Shown: positions 1 to 9,142 of the stretch, one piece after another | How the letters are laid out: every line of letters begins with the position of its first letter | How positions within the stretch are numbered: the first letter of the stretch is position 1 | NCBI GenBank assembly: GCA_023475345.1 | Contig: JAMCWD010000001.1 | Span: 62,001-126,000 of the forward strand | Source of the DNA: Chloroflexota bacterium | Lineage (GTDB): Bacteria; Vulcanimicrobiota; JAMCWD01 | Direction of reading: 5' to 3' | Length of the DNA: 64,000 bases | Notes under the pieces: generated by a model | Seen by the model: only the letters and a program-made list of their open reading frames with translations | Told to the model about the DNA's origin: nothing | The model's database searches: none | Position numbers and translations under genes: made by a program

Positions 1-1196
1 TTGACCTGTGCTTTAACACGGCTCACAATTGTTTCAGGTTCAAGCCCCGATGCAATTATTATCTCGACAAGCTCCTGGCCCGATTCGTCTATATAAGCTT
101 TGATCAGGTAGCCCGTGATTCCGTCAACCTTCATTATCGAATTTTCGAGGTCGCCGGGGAACATGCCGGTACCTTTGATTTTCAGGAAATCGTCTTTTCT
201 GCCCAGGACGGCCATGACGCGGGGGGTTGTTGCGCCGCATGCGCACGGTCCGATCTCCAGCCAGCTTATGTCTTTTGTCCGGTAGCGGATAAGCGGCATG
301 GCTTCGCGGTAAAGCGTCGTTATTACGACTTCCCCCGACATGCCGGGCGGGAGCGGCTTGCCGGTATCCGGGTCGATTATTTCAACCAACACGCTTTCGT
401 GCGGTATGTGATGCCCGGCATGGGCCGAACACTCGATATTGCCGGAGAACAGCTCGGTCGTTCCGTAAGCCGATATTACTTCACAGCCCCATAATTCTTC
501 AAGTTTCGTTTTCAGGACGAGAGGCTTCCATCCGGCCCCGTATAAGGGCTGCCCCAGAAGGTGGGCCCTCAGGATGTTCAGAGACCGAGGATCAATCCCT
601 TTGGATTTTATAAATTCCCCGAGGGTGAGCAGGGAGCTGGGAGTCGCATCGACGCTGCCGGGCGCCAGATCCTGCAAATATTTAAGCTGCTTGTCGCGGG
701 AGATTGCGCCTATGCGGTAGAAGGGGAGGCCCATCATGTCCCTGAAGGCTATTTCCTGGGCGAGGCTGGGATTGATCAGCTCGTCTGCGGGCAAAAGCAG
801 CGCCAGCCCTGCTCCCCAGCCTTCGACTCCCAGGCTGACATACTGGCGGGCGCATAACCAGCATGCGTGCCGGAGATCCTTATGCGACAGGTAAACATAT
901 ATGCTGTTGCCCGTAGTACCTGATGTCCTGGAAACATCTGCCACCTTATCCCTGGGGACCGCCAGGAATTCGAAATTGTTTTCAGAGAGATCTTCCCTGC
1001 TTATTGACGGGAGGGAGGTAATGTCGCCGATGCTCTTCAGATCGGACGGGTAGATGTCCAGTTTTTTATAAAGCCTGTTATAAAAAGGGCTGTTGTTATA
1101 GGCGTGCTCAAGCTGCCAGGACAGGTTCCGGTACTGGATCTCTTTGATTTCATCCGACGGGATATGGTCGTAATCAATGTGTCCGGTTTCAAGCAT
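1..1196 (-). CDS. PaaK/CapK-type adenylate-forming ligase (C-terminus beyond window)
   Basis: Reading down from ATG at 1196 gives about 398 residues with no stop before the window edge, so the C-terminus is missing. The P-loop TSGTTG (residues about 91-96) and AYGTTE mark the ANL superfamily, and the layout follows phenylacetate-CoA ligase and coenzyme F390 synthetase relatives, which make acyl-adenylates and often CoA thioesters. An IEC..H.GHH stretch and a later CACG may bind zinc; the two other ligases in this window have the same pattern. The start overlaps the stop of the preceding radical SAM gene (TAATG), so this is the last visible gene of the operon starting at 9115. Family is clear. 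The acid substrate cannot be told, and a capsule-type (CapK) role is an alternative to CoA-thioester formation. Confidence 0.9.
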   Translation of the reverse strand, partial: MLETGHIDYDHIPSDEIKEIQYRNLSWQLEHAYNNSPFYNRLYKKLDIYPSDLKSIGDITSLPSISREDLSENNFEFLAVPRDKVADVSRTSGTTGNSIYVYLSHKDLRHACWLCARQYVSLGVEGWGAGLALLLPADELINPSLAQEIAFRDMMGLPFYRIGAISRDKQLKYLQDLAPGSVDATPSSLLTLGEFIKSKGIDPRSLNILRAHLLGQPLYGAGWKPLVLKTKLEELWGCEVISAYGTTELFSGNIECSAHAGHHIPHESVLVEIIDPDTGKPLPPGMSGEVVITTLYREAMPLIRYRTKDISWLEIGPCACGATTPRVMAVLGRKDDFLKIKGTGMFPGDLENSIMKVDGITGYLIKAYIDESGQELVEIIIASGLEPETIVSRVKAQV

Positions 1197-2248
1197 TATT
1201 TTAACGCTCCTCCAATCAATCTTTCAAAGGCCGCTTTCGGACTGGTAAATGCGAGTCCTATCTCAGCCCAGCACGGCCTGAGGCATCCGGGGCATCCCCT
1301 TACTCTATTCGCGCTTTCCTTTTGCAATTCCCGGCCCATGAACAGTTTCGGGAAATCCTCGTTCCATGCAGGTACGGCATGGGGGCTTTCGCCGTAGCCC
1401 CTGAACCTGTGACAGACGGAAAAGTTCCCTTCCGGGTCTATGGAGAAAAACAACCTGCCCGCCCTGCAGTCCCACGAAACGGTCTTGCCTAAAAGGGCGT
1501 CGCGGCATAATTCCAGGAACCTTGTGCTGTTGAAGACCGCCCCGCCGGATTTTTTGAGCCTGATCAGCTCGTTGTATATCCCGGTAACGGCCTTTTCATT
1601 TTCAGGGCCGGTGAACATCTCTTCCATCCCGTCCCGGCAGGCAAGTTCTTTGCCTCCGAAAACCTGCCGCTCAAGGGGAACGAAGGAAATGCTGAAGCCG
1701 TAGCCGGAAGCGAATTCGGCAAGCGACGGCAGTTCTTCAAGGTTGACCGACGATACGACGCAGTTTATAAGGCCGCTCCCCCCTGTTTTTTTCAGGATAG
1801 GGGAAAGGAAACCCAGCGTTTCCTGGATTTTTTCAAAGGCGTCTTTCCGCCCGCAAATGTCTGAAACTTTTTCCGGATCGAGGCTGTCAAGCGAAACGGA
1901 GATATCCGTTTTGCCCTGCTCCAATATTTTTTCGAATTTTTCAAACGGGAGATCTATACCGTTCGTTAAAACACGCGCCCTTATTCCCCTGCCCGTAAAG
2001 ACTTTTATTATTTGGGGCAGGTCCTCCCTTAAAGCGGGCTCGCCGCCTCCTATGCTTACATAGATACAACCGAGAGATGCCAGGTTTACAGCGAGTTTTT
2101 CAATTCGCAGAAGATCGAGTTCTTCTCTTTGCTCCTGCCATAAAGAGCACATTTTGCACCGGAGGTTACAACGGTGGGTAAGGCCGTAATGGACGTAAAC
2201 AGGGCGGTCTTTCAAAAGCCATGCCCTTGAAAGCCGTATCATGTTCAT
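1196..2248 (-). CDS. Radical SAM protein with C-terminal SPASM/twitch-like cysteines
   Basis: A 350-residue protein. C27, C31 and C34 form the CxxxCxxC motif that holds the SAM-cleaving 4Fe-4S cluster, and GGGEP near residue 68 is the SAM-binding glycine motif. The C-terminal third has further cysteines (WDCRAG, FSVCHRF, GCPGCLRPC) that look like ligands for auxiliary clusters, as in SPASM/twitch enzymes that modify peptides or small molecules. The ATG overlaps the upstream stop in an ATGA. It is the seventh gene of the operon. No RiPP-like precursor peptide is evident beside it, so a small-molecule substrate is as likely as a peptide. The exact reaction is unknown. Confidence 0.9.
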   Translation of the reverse strand: MNMIRLSRAWLLKDRPVYVHYGLTHRCNLRCKMCSLWQEQREELDLLRIEKLAVNLASLGCIYVSIGGGEPALREDLPQIIKVFTGRGIRARVLTNGIDLPFEKFEKILEQGKTDISVSLDSLDPEKVSDICGRKDAFEKIQETLGFLSPILKKTGGSGLINCVVSSVNLEELPSLAEFASGYGFSISFVPLERQVFGGKELACRDGMEEMFTGPENEKAVTGIYNELIRLKKSGGAVFNSTRFLELCRDALLGKTVSWDCRAGRLFFSIDPEGNFSVCHRFRGYGESPHAVPAWNEDFPKLFMGRELQKESANRVRGCPGCLRPCWAEIGLAFTSPKAAFERLIGGALK

Positions 2249-3666
2249 TCTTCATGTCCTCCCGGGAACATTATTGAAAGTCCCGCTTTTGCCTTCCGCA
2301 TGAGATCTTTTGTACCCCGTACCTGGAAAAGATTTTTCAGGATGAACCCGGGTCTTAAATAGAATTTTTTATAGGCGATGTCCAGGAGTTCCAGGAGTTC
2401 TTCCTCAGACAGGAACTCTTTCCATACGGGAGGCGAAAAGCCGGGATATGGATTTTTCAGGAAGCTGTCCCAGGCGCCGGGGTCGAGAACGCCTGCTTCA
2501 ACTCCCTCATCGTAAATTTTAGTTCCCGGGTACGGGGTGAGGATCCCGAAAAGGCAGTAATCCGGGTTTAAATTTTTTGCAAATTCAATAGTCTCGAAAA
2601 CGTCGTCTTTTGATTTTTCATGGGGGCACCCTATCATGAAATAAGCGGCCGACGTTATCCCGCTTTTTTTGATCCTTTTGAACCCGTCGATAACTTCCTG
2701 CGGTGTGATTTCTTTACGGAGCCGCTTTAGTCCCTCCTGGCTTGCCGTCTCCACGCCGACCTGTACCCGGGTACAACCGGCTGATTTTAAGGCGTCGAGG
2801 ACTTCCTGGTCGAGAAGGTTTATTCTGCCGCGGATATTCCACGATACATCGATGCCCTCATCGTTGATTTTGCGGCAGATATCCAGCACCCGCTGCCTGT
2901 CGGTATTGAAAGTATCGTCAATGAAGTATATTTCCCGTATTCCCAGGCCGGCGCAGGTCCGCATCTCCCGGACGATGCTCTCTGCGGAGCGGGATCTGAA
3001 CCTTTTGCCCGGCGTCGAGCAGAAAGTGCAGTGGAACGGGCACCCCCTGCTGGATGAAAGGCTTGTTGCAACAACGGATTTCCCCAGTACATAGTAATAA
3101 GGCTCAATCCCCAGAATCTCGCGCCGCGGTACGGGAATCTTGTTTATGTCCGGAAGCGCCCTGTTTTTTTCTCCCTGAACCGTGCCGTCTTTCTTGCTGA
3201 GCACGCCGGGGATCCCTGAAATATCTTCCCCTCGTTCCAGCACGGAGACCAGTTCGGGAAAGCTGTCCTCGCCTTCGCCTACGACTACCGCATCGACTTC
3301 TTCGAAAGCTATGGACTGATCGGGGAAAATCGAAGCGTGAGATCCTCCCCATGTTATGAAAAGCTCAGGTTTTTTTTCTTTAGCCCTGCGGGAGATCTCC
3401 AGCATGTCCAGCAGGTTATGCGTATGTCCGGTGATGCCGAGGATGTCGGGTTTCGATGCAAAGATTTTATCCTGGAGGAGATCGTGGTCCCACCTGTGCG
3501 CGCGCGCATCGAGAATTTCGATTTCGTGCGGGCCGGCCCCTGAGGCGGCGGCCTCTATATAAAGCAGGCCCAGAGGCGGCAGGCTACATACCTCGGCGTT
3601 CAGCCGGGGCGGGACTTCAGTGTGAATCAGGTTTTCATTCGGCGGATTTACCAGCGTTATTCTCAT
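2245..3666 (-). CDS. B12-binding-domain radical SAM protein
   Basis: A 473-residue class B-like radical SAM enzyme. The N-terminal 150 residues form a Rossmann-type cobalamin-binding domain (NPPNEN start, WGGSHAS, VVVGEGED). The radical SAM barrel follows with C209, C213 and C216 in SRGCPFHCTFC. The C-terminus (YLRPGFILK) is typical of this family. Members usually methylate unactivated carbon or phosphorus, or catalyse ring or C-C rearrangements in natural-product and lipid pathways. It is coupled by ATGA to the small U32 gene upstream and to the radical SAM gene downstream. Three other family members lie in this window (22363, 34818, 46291). The substrate is unknown. Confidence 0.92.
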   Translation of the reverse strand: MRITLVNPPNENLIHTEVPPRLNAEVCSLPPLGLLYIEAAASGAGPHEIEILDARAHRWDHDLLQDKIFASKPDILGITGHTHNLLDMLEISRRAKEKKPELFITWGGSHASIFPDQSIAFEEVDAVVVGEGEDSFPELVSVLERGEDISGIPGVLSKKDGTVQGEKNRALPDINKIPVPRREILGIEPYYYVLGKSVVATSLSSSRGCPFHCTFCSTPGKRFRSRSAESIVREMRTCAGLGIREIYFIDDTFNTDRQRVLDICRKINDEGIDVSWNIRGRINLLDQEVLDALKSAGCTRVQVGVETASQEGLKRLRKEITPQEVIDGFKRIKKSGITSAAYFMIGCPHEKSKDDVFETIEFAKNLNPDYCLFGILTPYPGTKIYDEGVEAGVLDPGAWDSFLKNPYPGFSPPVWKEFLSEEELLELLDIAYKKFYLRPGFILKNLFQVRGTKDLMRKAKAGLSIMFPGGHEE

Positions 3667-4448
3667 CCGGCGGGCACCTCCGGCTGGTAAACCAGCCGAT
3701 CGATATTGAGGGATTCAAGGTCTTCCGGCAGTTCCTTTTTTTCGTAGAATATAGCATTGCCTTTAAGGATCAAGGGGACTGGCATGGAGCGGTGGGTAAG
3801 CCGTACCTGCTTTTCCCGGCACTCCTTTGCACAGGCGGCTATTGCGCGCGGGTGCCTTTTCCCCCATGACGAAAAAAGGCAGATCCTGGTAGTGCTTATA
3901 TAACCATATGGGTAATAGAGCGATGCGGCCAGATCCTGTTTCTCTCTTTTTATGCCGAATAACAGGTTGTCAAGTTCAACCCTGCCGACGCTGTTTTGCC
4001 TGAGGAACGATGTCATTATCGGGCTGTCAACGGCCGCCATCTTGAAATGATCAAGCGCGGCTTCGGGGATTTTGTCCGTTAAATTGAGGATCCTCGGCCC
4101 TCGCTTTTGTTTTGTAAGAAGCCTGCCGAGGACTACAGGATGACCACCATGCTCCATGAAATAAGAGAAAACGCCCCAGTCGTTGATCGCCACCTCACAG
4201 CCCGGGAACAACTCGTCCAGCAAGGGCACAAGCCCAGTTAATTTCTCATAGCCTTTTTCGGTTACGAACGGTGTAACGAAAGTGAACGAATTTACCCTGT
4301 TCTGGGAGACAAATTCCGAGACGGTTATAAGATCGGCTTCGGAAGGCACCAGCCTTTCGCAGAACTCCTGGCCGTAATAAAGCCTGCTGTAGGTGGGATT
4401 CCAGTGATGAAGACGCGATGTCCGGGTAACGAAGATTGCTGATTCCAT
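3663..4448 (-). CDS. Small U32-superfamily protein, UbiV-like
   Basis: 261 residues from the ATG that overlaps the upstream stop (TGATG at 4446-4450); a longer reading frame to 4535 would overlap the preceding gene and lacks support. C30 (GQEFC), C190, C206 and C210 give the pattern C...C-x15-C-x3-C. This resembles the four cysteines that bind a 4Fe-4S cluster in UbiV, where the last three are spaced C-x12-C-x3-C. NDWGVF near residue 89 is shared with the protein at 19651. UbiV works with UbiU in oxygen-independent hydroxylation of the ubiquinone ring. The large partner is immediately upstream (4448). No quinone genes are present, so a different substrate is likely. Confidence 0.8.
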   Translation of the reverse strand: MESAIFVTRTSRLHHWNPTYSRLYYGQEFCERLVPSEADLITVSEFVSQNRVNSFTFVTPFVTEKGYEKLTGLVPLLDELFPGCEVAINDWGVFSYFMEHGGHPVVLGRLLTKQKRGPRILNLTDKIPEAALDHFKMAAVDSPIMTSFLRQNSVGRVELDNLLFGIKREKQDLAASLYYPYGYISTTRICLFSSWGKRHPRAIAACAKECREKQVRLTHRSMPVPLILKGNAIFYEKKELPEDLESLNIDRLVYQPEVPAG

Positions 4449-5536
4449 CAAAGCTTCTCTCCCTCCAGGACTTCGGGATAATAGCACCAGCAGCCGCAGG
4501 GGTAGCCGAAAACTCTCCCGTATTCCTTGCGGCAAACGGATTTAAACTCTTCTTCGCCGGGCTTTTTTTCCTCGAGATATTTCAGCATGCCGGCGATGTA
4601 GCGGATATCGCGGAGTTTTTTATCTGTGGGGTTTTCCCTGCCGACTATTTTCACCGCGTCGATGCCTGCATGGTAAAGCTTATAAAGGGCGCATGAGCCG
4701 CAGGTATCAAGCCCGAAAAAGAAATTGAAGCCCGATTCCAGCCAGGATTTAAGCGCCTTTGTGTCCGGATCGTCTCCTCCTTTGTCGAACTCGACCTTAT
4801 AATTGAGCAAACAGGCCGAATCAGGCATACAATCGACGGCTCTCGTGAGCTTTATGGCGGTGCTTCGCGGAAGCCGCCTGAGCATTGTTAAGAACCTGAA
4901 ATCCAGCCCCAGCTTTTTGAGCAGTTTCCACGAATCTTTTTTCAATACTTCGTTAACGCCATGATGGAAAGTGCAGAAGCCGTCGATATTCCTGCAGCCG
5001 GAATTGAAGATAAAAGCTTCTTTTTCCATGAAATCTATCTTACCGGCAAGGTCCACCATCTCGCTTACGGTATTCTGGCGCGGGAATATGACACGGGTTG
5101 CTCCCATCTGATGGAAGAACCTTGCGGCCCGGACGTTAAAAACGGTACAACCGGTTGAAGCATGTATCGGGATGTCCCATCTCATCTGTCTTATGAGAAG
5201 CATCAAACCCGGGTCCGCAACTATTACGGCATCGGGGTTCATGGGCCTTACTTCTTTCAGGAACTCGCACAGCTTCGGATACTGTTTTCTTGTATAAAGG
5301 GCGTTGAGGACCAGGTTGACCTTCCCTTTCCAGCTATGCGCAAGGGCTATGACATTTTTCAACTCCATCAGGTCTTTAAGATTCGAAACTGTCCATTCGC
5401 GGCGGTTCGGCGCGGCGATGTTGGTATAATCCGCAGACCACCCCCTGGAAAGCACCCCGCAGTATAGCTCCCGTGCTCCGGCCTCCATGAGGTCATCTAC
5501 TTCGTTTGCGCTGCTGACCGGGGACATGATGTTCAC
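4448..5536 (-). CDS. Large U32-superfamily protein (UbiU-like partner)
   Basis: About 362 residues from GTG at 5536, which overlaps the preceding stop (GTGA) and sits 7 bases after GGGAGGTGA; an upstream in-frame ATG at 5578 would overlap the neighbour by 46 bases and is less likely. Features of the U32 TIM-barrel family are ELYCGVL near the N-terminus, two cysteines six residues apart (GC..IDGFC, about residues 181 and 188), and CGSCALY before HAGIDAVKIVGRE. A C-terminal CGCWCYYPEV is shared in part with the large protein at 20441 (CYYPEL). Despite the name peptidase U32, studied relatives (UbiU, TrhP, RlhA) are iron-sulfur proteins in hydroxylation reactions. It is paired with the small protein at 3663. 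Confidence 0.85.
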   Translation of the reverse strand: MNIMSPVSSANEVDDLMEAGARELYCGVLSRGWSADYTNIAAPNRREWTVSNLKDLMELKNVIALAHSWKGKVNLVLNALYTRKQYPKLCEFLKEVRPMNPDAVIVADPGLMLLIRQMRWDIPIHASTGCTVFNVRAARFFHQMGATRVIFPRQNTVSEMVDLAGKIDFMEKEAFIFNSGCRNIDGFCTFHHGVNEVLKKDSWKLLKKLGLDFRFLTMLRRLPRSTAIKLTRAVDCMPDSACLLNYKVEFDKGGDDPDTKALKSWLESGFNFFFGLDTCGSCALYKLYHAGIDAVKIVGRENPTDKKLRDIRYIAGMLKYLEEKKPGEEEFKSVCRKEYGRVFGYPCGCWCYYPEVLEGEKL

Positions 5537-6891
5537 TTGCGGCTCACCTCCCGGTCGGCGCACCGCTCTTTTTTCCACAAAAATTCTCTTTTTACATTTG
5601 CCCTCGCACCGGATTGCTCGAACCCGACGTCGGTTGAAAGCTCTCCCTTGCCGCAGTAATCGGCAACCATCTGATCAAGGATCAGCGGGTCGCAGGCCGT
5701 AATGAATCCCAGAAGGAGAGTCCTTCCCGGTACGCGGGATATGTCGAATCCCATCCTGAGCCGGAGCTGGAGCTTCCCCAAGTCGATTATGTACGGCAGG
5801 CTTTTCCTGTTGACTAAAAGGGGCAGCAGGCCCAGTCCCCATAGGAATTTGCCGGCAGATCCTTTTTTCAACGCGCCCGGAAGCCGGTTAAGATGCTTTT
5901 CGAGCCTGTCCCAATCGAAGAGATCGTAAACGTCGCTATATCCCGCGGGGGTTCTGAGCAACAGGTAGTGCTGGATATAGAGGCATTTCCTGACGCCCAG
6001 GAAAGAAAGCAGGGCAAAGTATAACTTCTGAAATTTATGAACTTTTTCTCTTGTAACGAGGCCGCCGGATGCGTTTTCCACCATGTCGATGACTTCGGAG
6101 GGCATGACGCATTCGGAATGTTTCCTGTCCCTGGCCCGCCCGAGAGACCTCAATCCCAGGAAGAACAGTTCGCGGGCATACGGCTTGTGCTCGAACCAGT
6201 CCAGCATCGGGCGGATCTGGTCTTCGTTAAGGCCTTTTGAAACTACCATGACTATATCTGTTGCCAGCTCAAGGCGCTCCAGGTTCTCAAGGGTTTTCAT
6301 CTTGATGTCCAGGAGTTCTTTGCCTCGCAGTGCCATGTTCGTTTGCTCGGAAAATCCATCCAGTTGTAAGTGGACTTCGTCCAGGCCGGCATCGGCAAGG
6401 GATTTAAGGTAATCGAAATCGGAGATCCTTATGCCGTTCGTGTGGAGTGCGACTATGTGGCCGTCTTTTTTGGCTTCCTTTATGAATTCCGGAAGATCCT
6501 CGCGGATTGTCGGCTCCGCGCTCATTAGATCTATCTTTAATTTCCGTCCACCTTCGTCTTTCAAAAGCTGCCTGTATCTTGAAAGCGGGAGGTCGGGATG
6601 AGAGGAGAACTCGCCTGCGGACGCAAGGCAAATAGGGCATTGTAAATCACAGCGCTCGGTGAGCCGTATAATATAATCCCTTTGGCGAAGCGGGCGGTTC
6701 ATTACCGAAAAATAGTACCTGTCAAGCCCGGCATAATCCTCCGGGTGTGATGAGAGTTGTACTTTTATCGTCCCGTGTTCGGGACATTCGCGGACGAGAT
6801 AAACCCCGTCGGGATGTTTTTCGATGCGTGCGGGCAGGTCCAGCCCGCATTCGGGACATAAGCTTGTTGTTTCCCGGATCAGTTCCGTCAT
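5533..6891 (-). CDS. Radical SAM protein resembling tetraether lipid synthase (Tes)/COG1964
   Basis: 452 residues from the ATG at 6891, which overlaps the upstream stop in ATGA; an in-frame start at 6924 adds 11 residues inside the neighbour. An N-terminal metal-binding module (TTSLCPEC, C12 and C15; CPEHG, C36) precedes the radical SAM motif ERCDLQCPIC (C81, C85, C88). This arrangement is characteristic of the Tes/MJ0619-like family, whose archaeal members join lipid chains into tetraethers. Bacterial homologues have been linked to membrane-spanning lipids, but many are uncharacterised. Later cysteines (C-x-L near 300, TACDPL and ADYC near the end) may bind extra clusters. The lipid role is only a hypothesis, as the neighbours include no glycerolipid genes. 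Confidence 0.8.
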   Translation of the reverse strand: MTELIRETTSLCPECGLDLPARIEKHPDGVYLVRECPEHGTIKVQLSSHPEDYAGLDRYYFSVMNRPLRQRDYIIRLTERCDLQCPICLASAGEFSSHPDLPLSRYRQLLKDEGGRKLKIDLMSAEPTIREDLPEFIKEAKKDGHIVALHTNGIRISDFDYLKSLADAGLDEVHLQLDGFSEQTNMALRGKELLDIKMKTLENLERLELATDIVMVVSKGLNEDQIRPMLDWFEHKPYARELFFLGLRSLGRARDRKHSECVMPSEVIDMVENASGGLVTREKVHKFQKLYFALLSFLGVRKCLYIQHYLLLRTPAGYSDVYDLFDWDRLEKHLNRLPGALKKGSAGKFLWGLGLLPLLVNRKSLPYIIDLGKLQLRLRMGFDISRVPGRTLLLGFITACDPLILDQMVADYCGKGELSTDVGFEQSGARANVKREFLWKKERCADREVSRK

Positions 6892-7898
6892 TGCTTCCCC
6901 CAGCGGCGGACTGCGTTTACCCATTCCAGGATTGTCGGGAAATGAAGGTTGAAGAGAAGCTTATAATCGGTGTAGCAGGTTGCAAGGCACGAATTGCAGG
7001 GAGGCGCTTTGAGCGAATTTACGGCTTTTTTGAGGCCGGTCTCAAGGAAGTTGGGAGCTTCCTGCTGATCGACCAGGAGGGAGCAGGGATATATACTGCC
7101 GTCGGCGTCCACGTTGAAAAAGAATTTGCCCGCCCAGCATACATGGCCGGGTTCTTTTTTAGATATTTCCCTGTAGTTGCTCCAGTTTTTCAGATGGTTG
7201 AGACAGGCGGTGGAAGTGCCGACCGGCGCTCCGTCTTTTTTTCTTTGCATAATATACTCCAGGGCCTTGCGATACTCCCCGGGTTCCGGCAGGAGCGTCA
7301 GGCTGTCTCCCATCGCCGGGTTGTGATGAAGCACCTGGAATGTTGCAACAAAGCCGAGCTTCTCGGCCTGATCGATGATCCAGTCGATCTGATCCAGGTT
7401 GTTTTTCGTCAACACTGTGATGGTCCAGGTTTTAATTTTCGGAGCCGCCGCCTCTATGGCCGCCATGACCTTTTTATGGCTGCCCGGCTCCCTGTTCGCT
7501 TCATGGGCGGCTTCATCCCCGTCAAGCGAAATTATTATATGATCCAGGTTCGGAAATTCGTGGATGCGTTTCGGCAAAAGGAAGCCGTTTGTGTCCAGGG
7601 TAACATAAAGCTCCAGTTCTTTAGCTTTCTTGATGATATCACCGATATCGGCCCGTACAAGAGGCTCCCCGCCCCATATTCCCACACGTTGGACGCCCAG
7701 AGCCGCAGCTTGTTCCAGGAGACTGAAGATTTCTTCGGTGGTCATCTCGCGCTGTTTCCTGTGCGGGATGTTGCAATATGAGCATTTTGCATCACAACGG
7801 TTTGTTATAGCCAGGATCATGAACATAGGCCTGGGGCTACCGGTCAGCCTGCCGGTCAGCACCCCCGTCCCGGCCCGCATGATGGTCTTTAGCTTCAC
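6888..7898 (-). CDS. Radical SAM/SPASM-like protein
   Basis: 336 residues from GTG at 7898, chosen because AAGGAGG lies 10 bases upstream and the codon overlaps the previous stop (GTGA); the ATG at 7958 would overlap the aminotransferase by 64 bases. C35, C39 and C42 (NRCDAKCSYC) bind the SAM cluster, and GIWGGEP is the SAM-binding glycine motif. The tail carries GHVCWAGKFFF, YPCSLL and CNSCLATC, a twitch/SPASM-like set for auxiliary clusters. An elongated hydrophobic IMRAGTGVLTG segment precedes the barrel, as in HpnH-like radical SAM enzymes, but I cannot assign it to that group. It is the second gene of the operon. Confidence 0.88.
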   Translation of the reverse strand: MKLKTIMRAGTGVLTGRLTGSPRPMFMILAITNRCDAKCSYCNIPHRKQREMTTEEIFSLLEQAAALGVQRVGIWGGEPLVRADIGDIIKKAKELELYVTLDTNGFLLPKRIHEFPNLDHIIISLDGDEAAHEANREPGSHKKVMAAIEAAAPKIKTWTITVLTKNNLDQIDWIIDQAEKLGFVATFQVLHHNPAMGDSLTLLPEPGEYRKALEYIMQRKKDGAPVGTSTACLNHLKNWSNYREISKKEPGHVCWAGKFFFNVDADGSIYPCSLLVDQQEAPNFLETGLKKAVNSLKAPPCNSCLATCYTDYKLLFNLHFPTILEWVNAVRRWGKQ

Positions 7899-9115
7899 AG
7901 GCGGGCGGCCTCCTTTTTTATAACCCGGGCGAGCCGGGAAATATCGGTTTCGGAGCATCCGGGATATACCGGCAGGTGGAGCTGCTGTTCTTCAAGTTCG
8001 CTTGCGCCCGGGCATTCCCTGTGGAAATTTTCAAACTCGGGAAGCCCGGCGCAGTTTTTCAGGTAGCCGGGGGACGTGTCAAAACCCGCTCGCAGCAATG
8101 CTTTTGCAAGTTTTACTCGATTTTTGGCCCTTATAACAAAGCTCATGAAAACAGGGGAGGAGTCATCTGGGATTTCAGGCAGCCCGATATTTTCAGCGCC
8201 TTTCAGCAGTTCCAGCAGTTTCCTCCCGAGAAACTCTCTCTTTTTGTTATACTCGTCAAGGCGGGGGAGTATGATATTGCCGAGCGCCGCCCCCAGAGCA
8301 GGAGGGCGAAGCGGCGTCTTTTTTATTGGAGAAGGTTTTTCTTCGAACATCGGGTGTAATATATCTTTGCCGGTCGCGTATCCCAGGCGGAGCGCCGGAT
8401 AAATTGAAAAGGTGAAAATTAAAGGGTTGGTCGCTACCTTCATTGCGGCTGCCATCCCTATTTTAGAAAAGAGCTTCGAGCCTCCGGGAGCCTGTTTCGA
8501 ATTCAGCAGGTTTTCCAGTTCACGGGCAGCGGATTCATCCTTCAGGACGATCATGCCACCGCCCAGTGTCGAGAAATTCTTCGTCAGGGCGAAGCTGAAA
8601 ATGGCCGCATCGCCGAATGAACCTGTCATTTTCCCATGATATGAAGCGCCGCAGCTCTGGGCGCAATCCTCGACCAGGTAAAACCCGTGTCTTTCTTTCA
8701 GGGACAAGATCTCATCCAGGGGGCCGGGGACCCCGTAAAGATGGGTGATTATTACGGCGCAGGATTTGTCGAGATCTTCTTCGGAGATAGATTCAGGATT
8801 AATTGACGCCTGGGCAGGATCGGTATCTGCGAAGACCGGCTCAAGCCCTGCGGCAAGTATGGCCGAGGGGATGCTGGGGTGGTTGAAAGCCGATAGAATT
8901 ACGCCTTTCCTGCCTGATTTAACGGAAGATAAAACCGAGAAAAGACCGCTCCTTGCGGAATCGACATACAGGGCATGAGGCACGCCGATATAAGAAGCGA
9001 AATTCTTCTCAAATTCGGATATGACTTCCGGCCCGGGAGACGATATTATGCCGGAAGCCGATGACCCAAGTTCAGACCATGTGATATTCAAGGAAAATCG
9101 GGGAATTATTCCCAT
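7895..9115 (-). CDS. DegT/DnrJ/EryC1-family PLP aminotransferase
   Basis: 406 residues from ATG at 9115. GAGAAAGG lies 7 bases upstream, and the promoter at 9143-9172 places the transcript start near 9136, so the longer GTG start at 9139 is probably outside the mRNA. The fold type I PLP pattern is clear: VEDCAQ with the cofactor-contacting Asp, then GSFGDAAIFSF and the Schiff-base lysine in ALTKNFSTLGGG (about residue 179). Relatives mostly aminate keto-sugars for O-antigen, glycan or antibiotic pathways; a few are dehydratases. It is the first gene of the eight-gene operon, so the pathway probably has an amino-sugar or amino-acid-derived part. The exact substrate is unknown. Confidence 0.9.
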   Translation of the reverse strand: MGIIPRFSLNITWSELGSSASGIISSPGPEVISEFEKNFASYIGVPHALYVDSARSGLFSVLSSVKSGRKGVILSAFNHPSIPSAILAAGLEPVFADTDPAQASINPESISEEDLDKSCAVIITHLYGVPGPLDEILSLKERHGFYLVEDCAQSCGASYHGKMTGSFGDAAIFSFALTKNFSTLGGGMIVLKDESAARELENLLNSKQAPGGSKLFSKIGMAAAMKVATNPLIFTFSIYPALRLGYATGKDILHPMFEEKPSPIKKTPLRPPALGAALGNIILPRLDEYNKKREFLGRKLLELLKGAENIGLPEIPDDSSPVFMSFVIRAKNRVKLAKALLRAGFDTSPGYLKNCAGLPEFENFHRECPGASELEEQQLHLPVYPGCSETDISRLARVIKKEAARL

Positions 9116-9142
9116 AAGAAAACCTTTCTCATTATTCACAAC

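Noticed and set aside
6747..7781. Long plus-strand reading frame of 344 residues
   Set aside because: It runs opposite to two genes with clear radical SAM motifs, and its translation has no recognisable domain.
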